In this document: positions 15,731 through 23,906 of the stretch, in pieces | Position numbering within the stretch: position 1 is the first letter of the stretch | How the letters are laid out: each line of letters starts with the position of its first letter | Assembly: GCF_003363155.1 (NCBI RefSeq) | Contig: NZ_QRBE01000001.1 | Coordinates: 62,001-126,000, forward strand | DNA length: 64,000 bases | Source of the DNA: Dyella monticola | GTDB taxonomy: Bacteria; Pseudomonadota; Gammaproteobacteria; Xanthomonadales; Rhodanobacteraceae | Reading direction: 5' to 3' | Program-made: the position numbers and the translations under genes | Notes under the pieces: generated by a model | The model's database searches: none | What the model saw: the letters and a program-made list of their open reading frames with translations, nothing else | What the model was told of the DNA's origin: nothing

Positions 15731-18283
15731 TCAGAAGTTGTACTTGATCTGACCGTTCACTTCGCGGCCTTCGATCGAGCGGGCCAGGATCACGCCGCCA
15801 GAGCTGGCAAAACCGAACAGGCGGGCATTGCCTTCGGTGATGCCGATCTGGTTGGTCATGTTGGTGCCCTGGACGCTGTACTGCCAATGCGAGCCCACGT
15901 TCGCCTGCACGCCAAAGCTCAGATCGTAGTAATAGCCCAGCGGCTGCTGCTCGATCAGGTCGCCATAGCGGTTGCCCACGTACTCGTAAGTGATCCAGGC
16001 GCGCAGGCTGCCCCAACTGGTGGGCATCGTATACGCCGGCGTTAGACGGAACTGCACGCGCGGCTGACGTTGCAGCATTTTGCCGTACATGCTGGCGAAG
16101 GCGGCGGCGCCGCTTTGCGTGGTGTAGGACTCAAGGCCGGTATTGGTGTAATGGCCATTCATGTAATCGCCGCTCAAGGTGAGCGTGAAGTGGTCGACCG
16201 GTTTGAACGTAGTGCTTACGTTGACGCCCTTGGTGCTGCTGCCATAGAGCAGCGAGATCTGCTGGCCCTGCGGATCGGTATAGGTATAGGGCACACCGAA
16301 GAAGATACGGTGATACGCATTGACGTCGAGGTAGACCCAGTCGGCCTGATACTTGAAACCGATTTCCTGGTTGTGCACTTTTTCCACCGGCGTGCTGGGC
16401 AAGCCACGCAAATCGTCGAAGCCAGGGAAGTGGACGCCGTCATTGAGTCGCAGGTAGGCGCTCATGCTGGGCGTAAATTCATAGTTGGCACCGAGTGTCC
16501 AGGATGGCGCGCTCTTCTGGTATTTGATGTAACTCAAACCCGGTACCAGATATTGCGAGCCATTGTTGTACAGCGTGTACGGGTTGTCATCGAGGTCGCC
16601 CGTGGCGGTGTTGGCAATGCCACCGCTATCTTGCTGCCGCTCCCAGCGAATGCCGCCATCGAACAGCCATTGATCGAGTTTCCAGGAGTCGGTGGCGAAC
16701 AACGCGGTGTTGAAACCATTCCAGCGCTGATAGATCGCTGTGGTCGGGCCACTGACGAAACCCTGCGGGCTGCTCAGCTGCCACGTGTTGACGCCATTGG
16801 TGAGATCGACCGCGATCGGGTTCGGGTTGGTGATTGCCTGCAGCAGCATGTTGTTGCCCAGGTACCACGTGTCGTGATCGTTATAGATGGCACTGTAGTT
16901 ACCTACGGTCAACGTGTTGCCGTCGAACAGTTCCGCGCTGAAGTGGAATTCGTTGCTAACCGAAGCAATGCGCTTGTGCACGTACCACAATCCCTGCGTG
17001 GTGACGTTCTGGTTCATGTCGGCGCCCTGGCCGTTATTGGTATAGACGGCCGTTGCGGTCAGTCCGGCCGGCAATTTGTCGGCGGTTTCTTCGCTGGCAA
17101 TGTAATCGCCCAAGGTGGTCGGGTTGGCGCCGGTGCTGAAGAACGAAATGGTGTTCATCTGGCCGCCGGTGAAGTTCAGCTTGTCCGAGAGCGACATGCC
17201 GTTACCGAAATCCCAATCGAAGTTGGCGCCAAACATGTGCATGTCCGCGCCGCGTCCCTTGGCGAGGTTGACGTCCTGGCCACCGGGCGTGCAGCCAGGG
17301 GTGCCGCACGGATTCATTTGAATGAATTCGTATTGATCGGCCTTGCTGCCGAACGTGCCGGTCAGCGGGCTGAAGCCGGGATAATTGGAAAAGTCACCCT
17401 TGCTCGCGTTTAAGATCGGTGTGTCGGTAACGAACTGGTTGTGGTCCTTCAGTTCACGGGCGTAGAACATCAACGAACCGCTATCCCAGTCGCGCGACAG
17501 CGTTGCGGTGAGCTGGCCGCCGTTGTCGGACGGGAATTGCGGGTCGCGTACGCCATCGGAGCGACGCCAGAAGCCACCGATGCTGCCGTACCAGTTGTTG
17601 GCGATCTTGAAGCCGAAGAAGCCGTCCAGACGCTCCATGTCTTCCGAGCCGTACGTAAACCCGAGATCACCCGAAGGCACATCCGTACCTTCTTTGAGCA
17701 GGAAGTTGGCGGTAACGCCCGGCTGACCGTTGCCATACAACACGGATGTGCCGCCTTGCACGATTTCGGCGTGGTCGATGGTGTCATCGAGGCGGAACAT
17801 GGAGGAGTTCTCGAAGAACGACAGGCTCGCCAGTGGATACAGCGGGCTGCCATTGAGCTGGAAGGTGGCGTAGGGCGCGTCGCCGCCGCCCGGGAAACCG
17901 GCCACTTCAATGTTCGCACCGGTCTGGCCGCCGGACGATTCCGGATAGACACCCGGCGACGCTTTCAACAGGTCTGCCGCGCTCTTGGGATTGGCTTCCT
18001 TGATTTGCTGCGCGGACAACGAAGTGATGGAGTAGGCGGCGTCGATCTTCTTGATACCGCCAAACGTAGCGGTGCCGGTCACCACCACCTGTTGCAGGGT
18101 TTGCGCGTTCTTGGCGTTGGTCCCTTGCGGTGCGCGCGGGGCGGAGCTTGGCGTGGCGGTTGACTGCGTGGCGGGTGGTGACTGGGTTTGCCCGGTGTCC
18201 TGTGCATAGATCGCGCCGGACATGAGCGTGGCCGAGATGGCCGCCGATAATGCTAGGCGTGTGGAAGGCTTGGTCTTCATCAA
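15731..18283 (-). CDS. TonB-dependent outer-membrane receptor of the sugar island
   Basis: 850 residues. A signal peptide (...MSGAIYAQD) and a Gln/Pro/Thr-rich stretch precede a TonB-box-like LQQVVVTGTATF, the plug domain (DAAYSITSLSAQQIKEANPK to EIVQGGTSVLYGNGQPGVT), and a 22-strand-type barrel ending in the aromatic terminus IKYNF. Such receptors carry oligosaccharides or iron chelates across the outer membrane using TonB-ExbBD. Here the operon partners are glycosidases and a disaccharide phosphorylase, so a sugar substrate is the reasonable inference. The start lies 48 bases after the GH65-phosphoglucomutase stop, so the two are probably cotranscribed from the operator-controlled promoter near 21430. 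A decayed relative of its C-terminus follows at 15352-15550. Confidence 0.9.
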   Translation of the reverse strand: MMKTKPSTRLALSAAISATLMSGAIYAQDTGQTQSPPATQSTATPSSAPRAPQGTNAKNAQTLQQVVVTGTATFGGIKKIDAAYSITSLSAQQIKEANPKSAADLLKASPGVYPESSGGQTGANIEVAGFPGGGDAPYATFQLNGSPLYPLASLSFFENSSMFRLDDTIDHAEIVQGGTSVLYGNGQPGVTANFLLKEGTDVPSGDLGFTYGSEDMERLDGFFGFKIANNWYGSIGGFWRRSDGVRDPQFPSDNGGQLTATLSRDWDSGSLMFYARELKDHNQFVTDTPILNASKGDFSNYPGFSPLTGTFGSKADQYEFIQMNPCGTPGCTPGGQDVNLAKGRGADMHMFGANFDWDFGNGMSLSDKLNFTGGQMNTISFFSTGANPTTLGDYIASEETADKLPAGLTATAVYTNNGQGADMNQNVTTQGLWYVHKRIASVSNEFHFSAELFDGNTLTVGNYSAIYNDHDTWYLGNNMLLQAITNPNPIAVDLTNGVNTWQLSSPQGFVSGPTTAIYQRWNGFNTALFATDSWKLDQWLFDGGIRWERQQDSGGIANTATGDLDDNPYTLYNNGSQYLVPGLSYIKYQKSAPSWTLGANYEFTPSMSAYLRLNDGVHFPGFDDLRGLPSTPVEKVHNQEIGFKYQADWVYLDVNAYHRIFFGVPYTYTDPQGQQISLLYGSSTKGVNVSTTFKPVDHFTLTLSGDYMNGHYTNTGLESYTTQSGAAAFASMYGKMLQRQPRVQFRLTPAYTMPTSWGSLRAWITYEYVGNRYGDLIEQQPLGYYYDLSFGVQANVGSHWQYSVQGTNMTNQIGITEGNARLFGFASSGGVILARSIEGREVNGQIKYNF

Positions 18284-18331
18284 ACGTTCTCCCCAACTGT
18301 TTGTTGTGACGACGCGGCGTGACCGCGACTG

Positions 18332-21300
18332 TTAGCCGCTTATGAACAAACCGATGTCGAACGCGGCAACGTTCGGCAGCAGCAGATCCGCTTCAGCCAG
18401 TGCTTGCGCATGGCCAATACCTACAGCTTTCATTCCTGCAGCGTGAATGCTGGCGATCCCTGCCACGGCGTCTTCCACGCCAAGACATTCGCTCGGCTCC
18501 AAGCCGAGGCCGCGCGCGGCGGCCAGGAAAATCTCGGGATCGGGTTTTGCACGACCGATGTGGTTGGCATCCACCACGTAGTCGAACAATTCGGCGATGC
18601 CGAGCCTTTCCAGCAAAAGCGGTGCATTGCGGCTGGCCGAAGCCAGGGCGGTTTTCAAGCCTGCGCGTCGTACCGACTCGACGGCATTGCGCGCGCCGGG
18701 CAACAGGTGCTGCGGACCGAAGGTTTCGATCTGCTGTCGGTAGTAATCGTTCTTGCGCGAAGCGAGCGCTTCTTTCTCGTCTTCGGAATACGCGCGCGGC
18801 GCCTTTTCCAGGAGAATATCCAAAGAGCCTCGGCGATCGACGCCCTTGAGCCGTTCGCCGATGCGGTCGTCGAAGGCGATGCCGATGTCCGCGGCGAGTC
18901 GTTTCCAGGCCGCGTGATGCACGATGGCTGTATCGGCGATCACACCATCCAGATCGAAGATCACGCCTTTCATCGTGGGGCGAGCGGAGGCGTGCAGCGG
19001 CAAGTTGATCGTGTGACCGCCATACAGCGCCACCATCGTGCCGCGATGGAAAATATCCAGTTGTGCGCCTTCCGTAAGCGTGTATTCCACGCGATCTTTC
19101 TTCACCGCGACGCGAACATGGTGATCGCGCCAACGCACGCCGAAACGGTAGCCGCTCCACGCCGCCGGAAGCGTGGGCGCGAACGAGGGGCGTCCATCCA
19201 CTACGCGCATGCCGCCAAAACCCCAGCACAGTCCCAGCCAGCTTCCAGCCATGGCCGCCATGTGCACACCGTGCGAGGTATTGCCGTGCAGGTTGTCCAG
19301 ATCCACGCGCAGCGTATCGAGGAAATAGCGATACGCCTTCTGCGCATAACCCACTTCGGCGGCGACGATGCTGAAGGTCGACGCGGACAAGGTGGAGTCG
19401 TGAACCGTGACGCTCTCGTAATAGTCGAAGTTGCGTCGCTTGCTGTCCTTGTCGATGTCGTTGCCGGCAAGCACGAACGCTTGCAGCACATCGGCCTGTT
19501 TGCATACCTGATGGCGATAGATCGTCAGCGGATGCAACTGCAACAGCAGCGGACGCTGGCCGTGCTCGCCCGGGCGTGCAATGGGGAGGCGCGGCTTGTC
19601 GAGGAAATCATCGTCCTGCGGAAAGACGCCAAGTACCGGGTCGACGGGGAGATACATCGCATCGGCAGCACTTAGCCACGCGGCGATTTCGCGGTTTGAC
19701 AATTCCAGCGTCGCAGCGATCCGCGCATAGTCTTGCGGCCTTTCGCGGCCGAGCAGCGAAGCGACGGATGCAGCATAACGCAGATGTTGCTGCGCCATGT
19801 GATTGGTGTAGTAGTTGTTGTCCACCAGCGCGGTGTATTCGTCCGGACCGGTGACCTGGCAAATGCAGAATGCATTGTTGCGGCGTGGGTTGTAGTAGCC
19901 CACGTGGTGCCACAGGCGCGCGGTTTCGAACAGCATCTCGGCGCCGCCACGCACCAGGAAATCGACGTCGTCGGTGGCTTCCACATAAAGGCGAATCGCG
20001 AAGGCGATAGCGGCGTTGATGTGATATTGCGCTGAGCCAGAAGGAAAATAAGCCGAGCACTCATCGCCACTGATCGTGCGCCATGCATACAGCGCGCCGG
20101 TAGGGTGGTTCATTTCGCGTGCATGGTTGCGCGCGCGGTCGAGTGTGTTGATGCGATACTCAAGCATGCCACGCGCACGTTCGGGTGATGTGAGCGCGAG
20201 CACCGGCAGGATGAAGGCTTCCGCATCCCAGAAATAGTGACCCTCGTAACCTTCGCCGGTGAGACCTTTCGCCGCCGCACTGCCGCTGCCATCGCGCGGC
20301 GTGGATTGCATCAAGTGAAATAGATTGAAACGCAATGCCTGCTCGACCGCGCTGTCGCCATGGACTTCGAGGTCCGCGTCCTGCCAGAACGCTGCGTAGA
20401 CGCGTGCCTGTTCCGCACGATGCGTGTCGAAATCCAGCGTGAGCGCGCGTTCGAGCGTGATGGCCACCTGATCGAGCAGGGCGGCTTCGCTATCACCGCC
20501 TTCAGGACGGCTCCACGCGTAAGCCACGAATTTCTCAAGCACCACGCTTTCGCCGGGGCGCAACTCTGCAACATAGTGCTGCTGCACGCCTTCGTTCTCG
20601 TCGCACACGGCGCGAGCGAAGGCGAGGTTATTGCGCACCATGCGATGCCGCTGGCCGCAGGCCAGGCGGATATGGCTGTTTTGCGTGCGCTGGCAGATCG
20701 ACGCCAGCGTGCGGTCCGCATCGACGGCAGTGATGCTCAGGCCACCCTTGATGCGCGTGCCGATGCGTGGGTCGTCGCCCTGTTCGGCGGCACTCATGCT
20801 GGCGACGAGCTCCGACTCCAGCGTGATCGGTCCGCTGTAATCGACGGAGGTAACGCGATAGCGGATGCACAACAGATTCGGGGTCTGCATCGGAACGATG
20901 CGTTCGGCGTCGATCTGGATCGTGCTGCCGGAAGGTGAGCGCCAGCGCAAGCCTCTTTCCAGGCAGCCGGTGCGCAGGTCCAGGCACTGTTCGAACGCCA
21001 GCCATTCGCCTTCGCGCAAGTGGACCGGCGCTTCACCCAAACGTAGGCCGATACGTACGCCGTCGGGTACCGGGATGCGCGTGTCAGTGCTGCGCGCAAA
21101 GCCGGGAAAGCGCTCGTGATATTCGATCGGCGTGCGTTCCCATACGCCGGTAAGGAATGTGCCATGGGTGGGGCTGCGATCTTCTTCCAGACCACCGCGC
21201 ACGCCGAGCGTGCCATTGGCCAGTGCGAACAGGCTTTCGAACTTGGCTAATTCAAATCCGGCTGGACGTCGTGCATGCACTACTCGCCAGGGATCGGGAG

Positions 21301-21352
21301 ATGCCTGGTGCGCCGGTTCCATGGCTATGGCTTGTGCGTCGTTGCTGTGCAC
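18332..21352 (-). CDS. GH65 disaccharide phosphorylase fused to beta-phosphoglucomutase
   Basis: 1006 residues. Residues 1 to about 785 form a GH65 phosphorylase: catalytic-acid block VTGPDEYTALVDNNYYTN, KQADVLQAF, and the phosphate-binding region VHDSTLSASTFSIVAAEVG and GNTSHGVHMAAMAGSW. Residues from about 787 form a HAD-type beta-phosphoglucomutase with nucleophile motif MKGVIFDLDGVIADTA, LASASRN and GVEDAVAGI. The first half would split an alpha-glucose disaccharide (trehalose, kojibiose or maltose) with phosphate into glucose and beta-glucose-1-phosphate; the second would convert that to glucose-6-phosphate. Both act in the cytoplasm, as no signal peptide is seen. I chose GTG at 21352 because AGGGGAGA sits 5 bases upstream; the ATG at 21370 has no such site. 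It is first in the minus-strand set and divergent from the LacI-family gene. Confidence 0.9.
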   Translation of the reverse strand: MHSNDAQAIAMEPAHQASPDPWRVVHARRPAGFELAKFESLFALANGTLGVRGGLEEDRSPTHGTFLTGVWERTPIEYHERFPGFARSTDTRIPVPDGVRIGLRLGEAPVHLREGEWLAFEQCLDLRTGCLERGLRWRSPSGSTIQIDAERIVPMQTPNLLCIRYRVTSVDYSGPITLESELVASMSAAEQGDDPRIGTRIKGGLSITAVDADRTLASICQRTQNSHIRLACGQRHRMVRNNLAFARAVCDENEGVQQHYVAELRPGESVVLEKFVAYAWSRPEGGDSEAALLDQVAITLERALTLDFDTHRAEQARVYAAFWQDADLEVHGDSAVEQALRFNLFHLMQSTPRDGSGSAAAKGLTGEGYEGHYFWDAEAFILPVLALTSPERARGMLEYRINTLDRARNHAREMNHPTGALYAWRTISGDECSAYFPSGSAQYHINAAIAFAIRLYVEATDDVDFLVRGGAEMLFETARLWHHVGYYNPRRNNAFCICQVTGPDEYTALVDNNYYTNHMAQQHLRYAASVASLLGRERPQDYARIAATLELSNREIAAWLSAADAMYLPVDPVLGVFPQDDDFLDKPRLPIARPGEHGQRPLLLQLHPLTIYRHQVCKQADVLQAFVLAGNDIDKDSKRRNFDYYESVTVHDSTLSASTFSIVAAEVGYAQKAYRYFLDTLRVDLDNLHGNTSHGVHMAAMAGSWLGLCWGFGGMRVVDGRPSFAPTLPAAWSGYRFGVRWRDHHVRVAVKKDRVEYTLTEGAQLDIFHRGTMVALYGGHTINLPLHASARPTMKGVIFDLDGVIADTAIVHHAAWKRLAADIGIAFDDRIGERLKGVDRRGSLDILLEKAPRAYSEDEKEALASRKNDYYRQQIETFGPQHLLPGARNAVESVRRAGLKTALASASRNAPLLLERLGIAELFDYVVDANHIGRAKPDPEIFLAAARGLGLEPSECLGVEDAVAGIASIHAAGMKAVGIGHAQALAEADLLLPNVAAFDIGLFISG

Positions 21353-21417
21353 GCATTCTCCCCTTGGCATCTTGTGTTTGGGTGTTCTCGCGGGCCTGTC
21401 CGGCCTTGTGGGGCGCG

Positions 21418-21447
21418 AGCATAAGAGGTGAATGATATCGATATCAA
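21418..21447 (-). promoter_or_regulatory. predicted sigma-70 promoter of the phosphorylase operon
   Basis: On the minus strand TTGATA (21447-21442) and TATGCT (21423-21418) are separated by 18 bases, 66 bases before the GTG start. The -35 and most of the spacer lie within the double palindrome at 21432-21461, so a bound repressor would block polymerase. Confidence 0.5.
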
Positions 21448-21461
21448 GATATCGATATCAT
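21432..21461. promoter_or_regulatory. double palindromic operator for the adjacent LacI-family regulator
   Basis: Two copies of the perfect palindrome GATATCGATATC (21434-21445 and 21448-21459) lie 2 bases apart and form a 30-base near-perfect inverted repeat. A central CG in a 12-14 base palindrome is the hallmark of LacI-family operators. It sits between the divergent phosphorylase and regulator genes and overlaps the predicted promoter of the former. Confidence 0.75.
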
Positions 21462-21462
21462 C

Positions 21463-21475
21463 GTTGCGTCGCAAC
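21463..21475. promoter_or_regulatory. GTTGCGTCGCAAC palindrome
   Basis: A perfect inverted repeat (6-base arms, one central base) immediately beside the double operator. A nearly identical palindrome, with A instead of C after the central T, lies upstream of the second TonB receptor (40073-40085). It may bind a different regulator. Confidence 0.4.
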
Positions 21476-21595
21476 ATGATGCGACCGTGGGCGTGTCGGA
21501 AATGTGGTGGCATTGGAGCCCTGGGCCGGCCTCGGGCACACTTGTCAGGACATGCCCGATTACAGTGCACACGTTATTTACCAGGGGATCGTCGT

Positions 21596-22609
21596 TTGAC
21601 GCAGACCAAGAAGAAACAACCTCTTGCGCAACGTCCCAGCCTCACCATGGCTGATCTGGCCGAACTGGCCGGGGTCTCCAAGATCACCGTTTCGCGCGCA
21701 TTGAGCGAGAGCCCGCTGGTCAATGCCGAAACGCGCGAGCGCGTGCAGGCACTGGCGCGCAAACATGGCTACAAGTTGAACGTGAGTGCGCGCAACCTGC
21801 GCTTGCGCCGCAGTCATACAGTCGCGGTGATCGTGGAAATGAAGCCGAGCACCGAGCGCACCATGTGGGACCCGTATCCCCTGTCGCTCTTGGGCGGCAT
21901 TTCGCAGGAACTTACCTCGGCTGGATACAGCGTTTTGCTGACAACCCGCCAAGGCGCATCCCATGCAGCGGTGCAGGCGGCCGACGGCTTGATTCTGCTC
22001 GGCCAAGGCGCCCGTCAGGATGCCGTGCGGCTTTATGACAAATTGGGATTACCGATGGTGGTGTGGGGCGCCGCCGGGGACGGTGGCGATAACCACACCG
22101 TGGTCGGTAGCGACAATCACCAGGGTGGCGTCGAGGTGGCCGAGCGGTTCCTGTCCATCGGTCGGCGCCATCCGGTGTTTATCGGCAATCCTGATCACCC
22201 TGAAATGGCGCAACGCCTATTCGGCTTTATCGACGAACTGACACGGCATGGCATCAAGCCGCTGTTGCTGCGCCGTGTCGATTTCACCCTAGAATCGGGC
22301 GTGGATGCGGTGCGCTCCCTGTGGGCGCGCAAGGTGCGTTTCGATGCCATCTTCGCGTGCAGCGACTTGCTCGCCATGGGCGCGATCCGCGCACTGGTCG
22401 AACTCGGGCAAACCGTACCCAATGATGTCTCCGTTATCGGCTATGACGACACGCCCTTAGGCGCAAGTTTTCTGCCGCCTTTGAGCTCTGTGCGCCAGAA
22501 CTGGCAGGAAGGCGGTGTGCTGCTCGCGCGCAAAGTGCTGGCGATGATTCACGGACAGCCGGTGCAGTCGCAGATGATGGCGACGACGTTGGTGGTGCGG
22601 GCTACCTGA
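21596..22609 (+). CDS. LacI-family transcriptional repressor of the sugar island
   Basis: 337 residues from a TTG at 21596, which has AGGGGA 8 bases upstream. The in-frame ATG further upstream (21428) would lie inside the operator and add a tail of no known type, while the next ATG (21647) would cut into the DNA-binding domain. The helix-turn-helix reads TMADLAELAGVSKITVSRAL with hinge region ALARKHGYKLN. The periplasmic-binding-protein-like effector domain follows, with IFACSDLLAMGAIRALVE and VSVIGYDDTPLGASF. It is closest in style to the GntR/GalR side of the family. Divergent placement and the double palindrome between it and the phosphorylase gene indicate local repression relieved by the sugar or its phosphate. 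Confidence 0.9.
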   Translation: MTQTKKKQPLAQRPSLTMADLAELAGVSKITVSRALSESPLVNAETRERVQALARKHGYKLNVSARNLRLRRSHTVAVIVEMKPSTERTMWDPYPLSLLGGISQELTSAGYSVLLTTRQGASHAAVQAADGLILLGQGARQDAVRLYDKLGLPMVVWGAAGDGGDNHTVVGSDNHQGGVEVAERFLSIGRRHPVFIGNPDHPEMAQRLFGFIDELTRHGIKPLLLRRVDFTLESGVDAVRSLWARKVRFDAIFACSDLLAMGAIRALVELGQTVPNDVSVIGYDDTPLGASFLPPLSSVRQNWQEGGVLLARKVLAMIHGQPVQSQMMATTLVVRAT

Positions 22610-22812
22610 TTCTGTTGTCTGAAATATGCCGAGCTTTTGTTAGGCGCAGCCGGAGCGCTTTGTCCGGGGCATGACTTCCCTTCAAGGCAATCGCTGAAGT
22701 GCGGGCGAGGTCTGCGCTTAGGCGGTAATTAGATACATCTGATATGCGCCGGCTGTATGACTGCCATCGTTGCCCTCCTCGAACAGACGTTACAACCCTA
22801 AAGAGGAAGAGC

Positions 22813-23319
22813 ATGGCAATTCCGGCCTATCTATGGTTGAAAGATGATGGTGGTGCGGAGATCAAGGGGTCTTCGACGGTTACAGGGCGAGAAGGCAGCA
22901 TAGAAGTGATCGGCTTCAGCCATGGCCTGAATCTTCCCGTCGCGAGCAATAACGGAAAAATTACCGGTACGCGCGTGCATTCTCCAATGAGCCTCGAAAA
23001 GGAATTTGATGCGTCATCGCCGTATCTTTATAAGGCGGTGGCAAAAGGGCAGACTCTCAAATCAGCAGAGCTTCACTGGTACAGAATCGACGACTCGGGT
23101 CGCGAGCGAGTGTATTTCATTATGCTTTTTGAGAACGTAAAGGTAACGGGGATAAATCCAGGCATGCCGAACACGAAAATCGCCGGAATGTCGGAAATCA
23201 ACCATGTTGAATCGGTTTCGCTGATGGAGGGTGTACGGCTGTTCGGGATAATGGGCCGATACCGGCTGGTCGCTATTGGATCCTTGACCGTCCTGCCGGT
23301 GGTGTCAGGTCTCAAGTAA
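22813..23319 (+). CDS. Hcp-family T6SS tube domain, C-terminus lost to frameshift/deletion
   Basis: From ATG 22813 (GAGGAAGAGC directly upstream) the first 137 residues are a clear Hcp: MAIPAYLWLKDDGGAEIKGS, HSPMSLEKEFDASSPYLYKA, ELHWYRID and NHVESVSL. Hcp forms the hexameric tube of type VI secretion systems and can carry C-terminal toxin domains. The terminal strands (normally RYEKITW followed by an YxDGN block) are missing. After VSLM the frame continues with unrelated residues to a stop at 23317, while the neighbouring frame carries part of a Tlde1 toxin domain. The product is unlikely to assemble. Base composition is visibly AT-richer than flanking genes, which suggests transfer. Confidence 0.82.
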   Translation: MAIPAYLWLKDDGGAEIKGSSTVTGREGSIEVIGFSHGLNLPVASNNGKITGTRVHSPMSLEKEFDASSPYLYKAVAKGQTLKSAELHWYRIDDSGRERVYFIMLFENVKVTGINPGMPNTKIAGMSEINHVESVSLMEGVRLFGIMGRYRLVAIGSLTVLPVVSGLK

Positions 23320-23634
23320 TAGCGTGGGCTAAAGACGCTTGAAACGGCTCCATAGGGGGTGTCTTCCCATCATTCCGAATGGTTTGCCTTGTATCGGGAT
23401 GATGGTTCGATTGATGACTACACGCGGGTAAACGGAATCAGGCGCGGTAACTTTCGGCTGCATCCGGCGGGCGGCTATGGGCGTTCACTGGGATGCATCA
23501 CGTTACCAAGTTATACCGATTTCCACGCTATTCGGAAAGCCCTGCTGCACACAAATGTTATTGCGATTGGGAATACTGGGCTAAATGCATATGGCTGGAT
23601 TGAGGTGGTCGCGTATGGCACCTCTTGCCCGTAG
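23223..23634 (+). pseudogene. Tlde1-type (DUF2778) peptidoglycan toxin domain, broken in two frames
   Basis: One frame (23223-23342) reads CTAVRDNGPIPAGRYWILDRPAGG. Then the frame of the Hcp gene resumes from 23359 with EWFALYRDDGSIDDY, RGNFRLHPAGGYGRSLGCIT and YGWIEVVAYGTSCP. This is the core and end of the Tlde1 L,D-transpeptidase-like domain with its HxxG...GC catalytic pair intact. Tlde1 effectors cut and exchange D-amino acids in target peptidoglycan. The N-terminal part of the domain and the linker to Hcp are absent, and two frame changes are needed to read through. It is therefore the remnant of an evolved Hcp (Hcp-Tlde1) effector. The stop at 23634 overlaps the start of the putative immunity gene. 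Confidence 0.75.
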
Positions 23635-23900
23635 GCTTTTAAAGATACTTTTACTTTTTCTTCTGTTCTTGTTTTCTGCGCGATATATCTATCCGATTCT
23701 GCTCTTTATGCCGGTATGGTATGGGCATTACTCACTTGTTATTTTCCCACGCTATAGGATTTCACGATATTGAGCTGTTTGATATGTTGCTTGGCATTGT
23801 TATAAGTTCAATTTCCTCCGCCATAATTTATGTCTTAATGGTGAGGTGCTATTGGTACTGTCGCGCAAAAAAAACGATAAGCGGCTCCTTCGTTTTTTAA
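23615..23900 (+). pseudogene. putative membrane immunity protein for the Tlde1 toxin, frameshifted
   Basis: It starts at ATG 23615 inside the toxin end. The first frame gives MAPLARRLLKILLLFLLFLF and SARYIYPILLFMPVWYG, a membrane helix and following segment, and stops at 23773. The next frame continues HAIGFHDIELFDMLLGI and ISSAIIYVLMVRCYWY, a second membrane helix, to a stop at 23900. Together they make a two-helix membrane protein of about 95 residues, the form expected of Tldi1-type immunity proteins encoded right after Tlde1 effectors. The join lies near 23715-23730, next to a doubled TATGG. No family is recognised by sequence alone; the role is inferred from position and topology. Confidence 0.55.
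23869..23898. terminator. bidirectional hairpin between immunity remnant and pilS
   Basis: AAAAAACGA pairs with TCGTTTTTT across a 12-base loop, with A and T runs on both sides. It lies just beyond the pilS stop on the minus strand and overlaps the stop of the plus-strand remnant. Confidence 0.55.
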
Positions 23901-23906
23901 AAAGGA

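Noticed and set aside
16070-17413. Plus-strand open frame of about 447 codons inside the receptor gene
   Set aside because: It lies wholly opposite the TonB receptor, whose plug, barrel and C-terminus are all recognisable. The antisense product shows no motif.
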